Below are positions 14,424 through 18,713 of a DNA stretch of 18,713 nt, one piece after another. A model generated the notes under the pieces. It saw only the letters and a program-made list of their open reading frames with translations, had not been told where the DNA came from and did no database searches. The stretch covers positions 1 to 18,713 of the forward strand of contig JAUWJE010000004.1 of NCBI GenBank assembly GCA_030607835.1, read 5' to 3'. The stretch is from Candidatus Fermentibacterota bacterium (GTDB lineage: Bacteria; Fermentibacterota; Fermentibacteria; Fermentibacterales; JCC-6). Numbering within the stretch: the first letter of the stretch is position 1; the number at the start of each line of letters is the position of its first letter. The translations under genes and the position numbers were made by a program.

Positions 14424-14978
14424 ATGCTTGTATCAACGGTTATTATCGCGATTGCCCTCGTTGGTTCCAACGAAACGGAACCAGTATATGTTCTTGATCA
14501 TCCCGGAATAGCTTTTGGTTGGCTCTCCGAGGAACTTAATCCGCCAGTCGAAGGAACATTGACAGACGAAGCAGGAGTAATAGCAAGTGGGCCAAATGCT
14601 TCCGGAGTGGACTATCATCTGTATTACTGGCAGGAAGACCTTGCTCCCAATACACGAAAAGATGAATGGCTTGTAGAAAGATTCAGATCGATTATCTCTC
14701 CGGATCTACTTCCACAGATACTCCAAGGTTCGCCGGAATGGACGGAAGGAAGCCTTGCGTCTCCATTCAGAGATAGCGGCTCTCTGGGTCTTGTCCCGGT
14801 TATGAATTTCAACATCATAACAGATGATGGAACACTCATGGGCATGGGAAAAACATGTGCGATCTTCTGTAACGGTTACTCTATACTCTTTTACGGAATC
14901 GCACCGATGTCATCTGATACCGATATAAGAGCAGATCTGGATAGAATGATATCACTGATGTATCAGATGGAGAATTAA
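14424..14978 (+). CDS. Secreted or anchored protein of unknown function
   Basis: 184 residues. A short hydrophobic N terminus (MLVSTVIIAIALVGS) looks like a signal sequence without much basic charge. The body has short alternating strands and helices: VLDHPGIAFGWLSE, VDYHLYYWQEDLAPNTRKDEWLVERF, MNFNIITDDGTLMGMGKTCAIFCNGYSILFYGIAP, and a final helix DIRADLDRMISLMYQM. The pattern of a late hydrophobic strand pair followed by a C-terminal helix is common in small export-lipid or PsbP/DUF1795-like folds, but I cannot assign one. GGAG lies 3 bases before ATG, a tight spacing. The stop abuts the stop of the convergent permease gene with no bases between. Confidence 0.5.
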   Translation: MLVSTVIIAIALVGSNETEPVYVLDHPGIAFGWLSEELNPPVEGTLTDEAGVIASGPNASGVDYHLYYWQEDLAPNTRKDEWLVERFRSIISPDLLPQILQGSPEWTEGSLASPFRDSGSLGLVPVMNFNIITDDGTLMGMGKTCAIFCNGYSILFYGIAPMSSDTDIRADLDRMISLMYQMEN

Positions 14979-15707
14979 CTACCTTCGTTTCATTCCAACA
15001 CTGTACAGTAGTCTTCCAAGCGTTACAGCTACTACAGAGTGAACAAGAAGAATAACAGCCTGTATAAGCCCACTTGGATATACAAGACACAATGTCATGA
15101 TTCTTCCCACAGGTGGAACTACTACCTGAAGCCATGCGGAGGAAGCAAAAAACGAAGGTATACTAGTCAGAAATCCAAAAAGCATCAGAGTGACAAAGAA
15201 TAATGACCCCGCTGTACCGGAAGTAATTAGACCCAGAAGAGCTCCTGCGGATACTGCCCAGATAACCGGTACATATAGTTCCGCCAGAACCTGAAGCCAC
15301 GGGAATTGATCTATATCCGGAAGGGCAGCGATCACAGCGCCTGTGGTAAGTAAATACATAATTGTGACAACTGACAGAGCCGCAAGAAAAGGACCCCAGA
15401 AACCTGAGGCTCTGCTAACCGGAAGAGAGAGAGAGTTCCGGAACCAGAATGATCCCCAGAGTCTAGAGAAGAACAGGCACGAATTAACCCCCGCAATAAG
15501 AGTCAGCAGAAGAGATGCGTTCCAGATGGCTAGAACAGTTCTCTGTTCCATATCAAATATTCCAGTAACTCCCTGAGCTGAAAGGTAGGCTTCCGCGTAA
15601 ACCATGAAAGCGAGCATAGGTGGAAGAAGCAGATATGGTCCCACCCATCTTGTCCTGAGAAGAAGAAGAATGCTGCTTTTGTAATGGAATGACATCCTGC
15701 CGTTCAT
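14979..15707 (-). CDS. ABC-type transporter membrane subunit
   Basis: 242 residues with about six hydrophobic segments (for example YLLLPPMLAFMVYAEAYLS, TVLAIWNASLLLTLIAGV, GPFLAALSVVTIMYLLTTGAV, LYVPVIWAVSAGALLGLITSG, SLFFVTLMLFGFLTSIP and LIQAVILLVHSVVAVTLGRLLY). Short charged loops such as FSRLWGSFWFRNSLSLPVSR resemble the coupling-helix region of ABC-2-type permeases. The ATG overlaps the TGA of the ATPase gene upstream by one base, so the two are translationally coupled and should form one complex. Substrate unknown. It lacks strong similarity to any permease class I can name. The stop is TAG. Confidence 0.6.
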   Translation of the reverse strand: MNGRMSFHYKSSILLLLRTRWVGPYLLLPPMLAFMVYAEAYLSAQGVTGIFDMEQRTVLAIWNASLLLTLIAGVNSCLFFSRLWGSFWFRNSLSLPVSRASGFWGPFLAALSVVTIMYLLTTGAVIAALPDIDQFPWLQVLAELYVPVIWAVSAGALLGLITSGTAGSLFFVTLMLFGFLTSIPSFFASSAWLQVVVPPVGRIMTLCLVYPSGLIQAVILLVHSVVAVTLGRLLYSVGMKRR

Positions 15708-16315
15708 CAGATATCCATAATTCTATCCGCTTTTTCAAGAAGCGGAGACATTTTCTGCACAAGAGCCAGAACAGCCGCATTCTCAACTGCGGGGAGTATC
15801 AATGATAATGCAACATCAACGCTCGAATCGGAGACATTCCGCAAAGGCTCATCGAGAATTACGACCAATGGTGATGTGAGGGAAACAGGAGCAAGCGAGA
15901 AGAGCTGGAGCTGTAAAAGGTTCAGCTTACCCGGATAATTCATGTAGACATCCAGAAGTTCCATTCTTTCGCACCAGTCATGAACATCATCCTTAACCTT
16001 TCTTGAGGGAACTCCTCGAAGCAGAGAGATCCTCTGTTCCAGTTGGGTGCGGATAAGGATATCCGGAGCGTAATTGAAATTCTGAAAAACAAAAATAGAT
16101 CTTTCTCGCGATCTCATCGAACCGGGCTCTGCTCCCAAGATCCTTATGGAATCTCTAACAGGTCTTCTGATACCGGCAAGGCATTTCATCAGATCGCTCT
16201 TGCCGCTGCCAGGCCCCCCGACGAGTGCTACCAGCTCACTATGGTTGACTTCAAAAGAAAGATGTGGTATTCGCGGTGGGTCGGAGTAACCACCGATCGA
16301 AATGTATGGAGCCAT
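15707..16315 (-). CDS. ABC-transporter ATPase with degenerate signature motif
   Basis: 202 residues, slightly short for the family. The Walker A loop VGGPGSGKS (32-40, Lys39), Q-loop glutamine Gln78 in FVFQNF and Walker B VVILDEP (151-157, Glu156) are present. The signature LSGGQ is replaced by LNLLQLQ (131-137), and the usual switch histidine after Walker B is Gln187 (ALVQKMS). ATP binding is therefore likely, but the ATPase cycle may be altered, as in ABC dimers with one degenerate site. It pairs with the downstream membrane protein. AAGGGA precedes the ATG. The lipoprotein gene at 16358 diverges from it across 42 bases, so regulation is probably shared. Confidence 0.8.
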   Translation of the reverse strand: MAPYISIGGYSDPPRIPHLSFEVNHSELVALVGGPGSGKSDLMKCLAGIRRPVRDSIRILGAEPGSMRSRERSIFVFQNFNYAPDILIRTQLEQRISLLRGVPSRKVKDDVHDWCERMELLDVYMNYPGKLNLLQLQLFSLAPVSLTSPLVVILDEPLRNVSDSSVDVALSLILPAVENAAVLALVQKMSPLLEKADRIMDI

Positions 16316-16357
16316 AAGTTCCCTTCAAAATGAAAACCTGAGACGGATAGATACCCC

Positions 16358-17290
16358 ATGAAGAGCGTTACGACCACCCTACTGCTTATTATACTGCTCG
16401 CAGGATGCACTGAAAGGGAAAGATACGCAGAACGTTATCTGGATTCGGTTGACATTGTTCTGCATCAGAATAGACCGGCTGAAGTAAGCGGGTTTCTGAA
16501 AAAACGATTCGAGCCTGGGGACGCACTTGAATGTCCAGATATGACAGGAATAAGGGAAATAACATTCAAATGCAGTGCTGACGATTACACCTCTCTTTCG
16601 AAGAATCTTCAGGAATGCCTGATTCCGGTAGTAATCACAACCGGTATGTCTGACGGGATTCCTTCGTTGGAATATCTGCAGGACGGCATCATATGGAAGC
16701 CTAACTATCAGTGGTCCATTCGCGAAGGTTCATGCACATTTACAGCTACCGTTTCAATTATTAACTCTACAGGAAGAGAATGGTTTTCAGAAAGCATTGT
16801 GATGATGGATATCCTGAATGAACCGGTCTGCAGACTTTCTGATACACTCATCATCCCAGGGGGAGAGCTTGAACTGGGGTGGTGGCATGCTGAAGGAACC
16901 TCCCATTCACTGACTCTTGTATATGGATGGCCAATAAATGCGGAGTGGAATCAGTTGATTCCCTGTCATGTACCGGATGCGGGAAAGATCATACCTGTGG
17001 GGGAAGAGACTCACGAATGGCCTGGCAGAACGGGTGACACCTTATGGGTTCAAGCTGAACACAGGGTTGAATTGCGCGAAACCATAGGACAGAACCCTGA
17101 CGGATACAGTTGCCTGCTTGAAATACGTAATTCATCAGAGAGGTATATGGAGATTAAATTCTCACATCCGGATATTCTCCCAAGGGGAGCTGAATTCGTG
17201 GAAGTGGAGAGTTTCCCCGCTGTTCTGGAACTCTATCCCGGAGAACAGACGATGCTGAAATATGATATAGTTTACGATGTATCATCTTGA
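16358..17290 (+). CDS. Lipoprotein with DUF4139-like regions
   Basis: 310 residues. A signal peptide with lipobox LAGC (14-17) gives acylated Cys17; Thr18 at +2 suggests outer-membrane sorting. Residues about 110-160 carry IWKPNYQWSIREGSC, VSIINSTGREWFSES and a short strand. This follows the WxPxYxW, N-tg-eW pattern of DUF4139 beta-sandwich proteins. The C-terminal 70 residues (HRVELRETI, LLEIRNSSERYMEIKFSH, LELYPGEQTMLKYDIVY) match the closing Ig-like repeat of the same family. DUF4139 proteins are usually about 500-600 residues with coiled coil in between, so this is a short version. The ribosome site is weak. Divergent from the ABC pair. Function unknown, probably envelope-associated. Confidence 0.6.
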   Translation: MKSVTTTLLLIILLAGCTERERYAERYLDSVDIVLHQNRPAEVSGFLKKRFEPGDALECPDMTGIREITFKCSADDYTSLSKNLQECLIPVVITTGMSDGIPSLEYLQDGIIWKPNYQWSIREGSCTFTATVSIINSTGREWFSESIVMMDILNEPVCRLSDTLIIPGGELELGWWHAEGTSHSLTLVYGWPINAEWNQLIPCHVPDAGKIIPVGEETHEWPGRTGDTLWVQAEHRVELRETIGQNPDGYSCLLEIRNSSERYMEIKFSHPDILPRGAEFVEVESFPAVLELYPGEQTMLKYDIVYDVSS

Positions 17291-17316
17291 CCAATGGGTA
17301 TTTGTTTGGTTAGTAT
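17287..17316 (+). promoter_or_regulatory. Promoter candidate for tRNA-Arg
   Basis: TTGACC (17287-17292), 18-base spacer, TAGTAT (17311-17316). The -35 box overlaps the TGA stop of the lipoprotein gene, and the tRNA begins 24 bases after the -10 box. Confidence 0.5.
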
Positions 17317-17340
17317 AGCGGCCCAACCCAAATATACGGT

Positions 17341-17417
17341 GCGCCCGTAGCTCAATTGGATAGAGCGTCTGGCTACGGACCAGAAGGTTCCGGGTTCAAG
17401 TCCTGGCGGGCGTACCA
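17341..17417 (+). tRNA. tRNA-Arg (anticodon ACG)
   Basis: Full cloverleaf of 77 bases with encoded CCA. The acceptor stem GCGCCCG pairs with CGGGCGT (first pair G-U). The D arm is GCTC/GAGC with loop AATTGGATA. The anticodon stem TCTGG/CCAGA encloses loop CTACGGA (anticodon ACG, read as ICG after deamination, decoding CGU/CGC/CGA). The variable region is 5 bases, the T arm CCGGG/CCTGG has loop TTCAAGT. It stands alone between the lipoprotein gene and the transposase remnant. Confidence 0.95.
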
Positions 17418-17456
17418 GCCAATTACACGAATATACATCTCATAATCATAGCTATA

Positions 17457-17972
17457 GTGTTAACTAATAAGGTGTTATCGTCAATAGTATGTTCTGAACA
17501 TTGTGCCACGTATGCATTATTCAGAAAAGCTTGCCATAGTGACAGGACTCAAACAATGAATCCTCTGGAATACCCGGGGCGGTTCATTCTTACCGACACA
17601 TGCTGGGACAGAGATGGGAATGCTCAACCGATGCCGAAGATCGATCCTGCTGATATACATGGTGTTGAAAAGCTCTTTGCCTCTCTTGTTTTCAAGATGC
17701 TTCTTGAAGAGAACATGATTTCGGAGGAGCTTGTGGATAGTATGAACTCCTGGAAGCACAGCGGCTTTAGTGTTCACTGCGGTACTCCGATAAATGCCGA
17801 TGACACAAACGGTCGTAAGATCCTTAGCGAATACATCTCAAGGGCACCTATCTCCCTTGAGAGGATGAGCTTCAACAAGGATTCACAGACAGTGGTCTAC
17901 AAAGGTGAACACTTTCACCCCACTCTTGCACGGAACTTCGATGTTTCTGATCCCCTTGAGTGGATAGCGTAA
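17457..17972 (+). pseudogene. Transposase fragment 1 (IS91-type, middle region)
   Basis: Recognisable from about base 17570: RFILTDTCWDRDGNAQPMPK, VEKLFASLVFKMLLEE, MNSWKHSGFSVHCGTPI, ILSEYISRAPISLERMSF, TVVYKG and SDPLEWIA. This is the order seen in IS91-family-like transposases. The first 33 residues from GTG 17457 look unrelated; ATG 17556 starts closer to the homology. The frame stops at TAA 17970 directly after EWIA, where relatives continue with R-ITSHIP; the bases after the TAA still read ITSH. The N-terminal catalytic part is absent, so the product would be inactive. Confidence 0.75.
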
Positions 17973-18235
17973 ATAACATCCCACGCAGAAGACAACTATG
18001 GGCAACTCTTCTCAAGAAAGTCTGGAACGTTGATGCCCTGAAATGCCCGAAGTGCGGAGGACAGATGAAGGTTATCTCCTTCATAGAACAGTCGTCTGTT
18101 ATCAGGCACATCCTGAAACACCTCGATCTCTGGGAGGATCCCAGACCTCCGCCTGAATCCCTGGAAATGGTGTGTGAACCCAATGTGGATTACGTTCCAT
18201 GGCAAGATTATGTGTCCGAGATAGAGGTTGGATAA
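17960..18235 (+). pseudogene. Transposase fragment 2 (IS91-type, C-terminal region)
   Basis: From about 17985 it reads RRRQLWATLLKKVWNVDALK, then CPKCGGQMKVISFIE, IRHILKHLDLW, RPPP and YVPWQDYVSEIEVG. These are the usual last 80 residues of the same transposase family, including the CPKCGG knuckle and the typical end. It is in a different frame from fragment 1. The roughly 50-90 residues that normally join ITSHIP to the RRRW segment are missing, so a deletion near 17980 explains the shift. Confidence 0.75.
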
Positions 18236-18467
18236 CAATTCACGGCTCCGACTTCAGGAGGCACGTACACCCTTCTACAGAGTTTCCTGTACAGATCTGT
18301 GGCAACGATGTTTGTCTGCGTGTGGTTCAGGTCGTATGGTCAGTTTCAGGCAGGAAAATTGCTATATCTTGGTACGGACGAGCTGTTTTGGGTGCAGGTA
18401 ATGGGATTGTGAAAAAACCAAATTCCTACTACTTAATCTATTTGTTAGCCACAGGAGGATTGAATCT
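18236..18467. other. Non-coding stretch with no recognisable gene
   Basis: Between the transposase remnant and the V4R-type gene. A 122-codon frame (18199-18567) crosses it, but it overlaps two better-supported genes, shows no family pattern and has no ribosome site. It may contain the lost end of the insertion element. A weak promoter candidate lies at 18407-18435 (TTGTGA, 17 bases, TACTTA). Confidence 0.4.
18453..18458 (+). promoter_or_regulatory. Ribosome binding site of the V4R-type gene
   Basis: AGGAGG, full Shine-Dalgarno consensus, 9 bases before ATG 18468. It supports this frame over the overlapping ORF. Confidence 0.75.
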
Positions 18468-18713
18468 ATGTTTAATGAAGATCGTGATTATAACAGATTC
18501 ATATGGGAAGACTTGGGAGATATTGAAAAAGGAAGACCCAGTTTGGGTTTATCAGTTCCAGTTTTAGCTTATCGGTTGTTTCAATACACCTTACGTGACG
18601 TGCTCATTACAGAGTTTGGTGTAGATAAAGCAAACTCTGTAATCATCAAGGCCGGTAGATTAGCTGGGTTTCACTTCTGCGAGAACATGTTGAATAAAGA
18701 ATTAGATTTCAAC
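18468..18713 (+). CDS. V4R/DUF5943-type domain protein, 5' part
   Basis: 82 codons to the right edge, still open. The N terminus reads RFIWEDLGDIEKGRPSLG, then VPVLAYRLFQYTLRDVLITE, FGVDKANSVIIKAGRLAG and FHFCENMLNKELDF. This is the pattern of small cytosolic proteins with a 4-vinyl-reductase (V4R) fold (DUF5943), widespread in anaerobes and thought to bind small hydrophobic ligands or take part in regulation. Such proteins are usually about 150-190 residues, so roughly half is seen. AGGAGG precedes the ATG by 9 bases. Recognition is by remembered pattern. Confidence 0.65.
   Translation, partial: MFNEDRDYNRFIWEDLGDIEKGRPSLGLSVPVLAYRLFQYTLRDVLITEFGVDKANSVIIKAGRLAGFHFCENMLNKELDFN

Larger units (their letters stand above)
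17457..18235 (+). mobile_element. Decayed IS91-family-type transposase remnant
   Basis: Two adjoining ORF fragments in different frames together make the C-terminal half of one transposase of the 'putative transposase' (Y2_Tnp/IS91) type. The 5' half with the zinc ribbon and catalytic tyrosine region is missing. No element ends can be seen. It begins shortly after the 3' end of tRNA-Arg. Details are under the two fragments. Confidence 0.7.

Noticed and set aside
18199..18567. 122-codon plus-strand ORF
   Set aside because: It overlaps the end of the transposase fragment and the well-supported V4R-type gene, has no ribosome site and gives an unstructured product.
1..18713. CRISPR array, phage genes, toxin-antitoxin or defence systems
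   Set aside because: No regularly spaced direct repeats, phage structural genes or recognisable defence proteins were found on either strand.

Overview
The window reads as a chromosomal segment (or metagenomic contig) from a Gram-negative, probably anaerobic bacterium of the FCB-type lineages. The pointers are a secreted gingipain-like C25 peptidase with a C-terminal secretion/sorting-type domain, several outer-membrane beta-barrel proteins, a lipoprotein, a SecD-SecF fusion and a minimal iscR-iscU-iscS cluster. The style resembles candidate phyla such as Fermentibacterota, but I cannot prove the assignment from this sequence alone.

Layout. Bases 1-334 hold a junction between two truncated genes: a piece of a UDP-sugar dehydrogenase (+) runs into the first 220 bp of a second C25-peptidase gene (-). 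The intact C25 peptidase gene (461-2746, -) carries the same 220 bp at its 5' end, about 89% identical. Then follow a beta-barrel protein (2927-3628, +) whose end overlaps a convergent SuhB-type phosphatase (3591-4382, -), and a two-gene membrane operon (4477-5759, +) consisting of a two-TM helical protein and a GOLD/emp24-like domain protein. Next is the Fe-S operon iscR-iscU-iscS (5811-8010, +) with a clear promoter and a palindromic operator candidate, an outer-membrane protein (8057-8812, -), and a divergent small anchored protein (8912-9313, +).

The centre of the window is a secDF gene (9514-12381, +) split by one in-frame TAG at codon 219 inside a low-complexity linker; both halves are otherwise intact and in the same frame. 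It converges, through a strong bidirectional hairpin, on an RstB/RstA-like two-component pair (12412-14333, -). Then come a secreted protein of unknown function (14424-14978, +), an ABC-type ATPase plus membrane partner with unusual motif loss (14979-16315, -), and a divergent lipoprotein resembling DUF4139 proteins (16358-17290, +).

The right end is a tRNA-Arg(ACG) gene (17341-17417), a decayed IS91-family-type transposase (about 17457-18235) with 5' truncation, an internal stop and an internal deletion, and the start of a V4R/DUF5943-type gene (18468 to the window edge).

Most of the window is housekeeping and envelope genes: protein export (SecDF), secreted protease, outer-membrane proteins, envelope-stress-like signalling and Fe-S assembly. 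I found no CRISPR array, phage module or obvious defence system. The items most worth checking are the secDF in-frame TAG, the chimeric junction at the left end, the GOLD-domain membrane pair, the degenerate ABC ATPase and the iscR operator.
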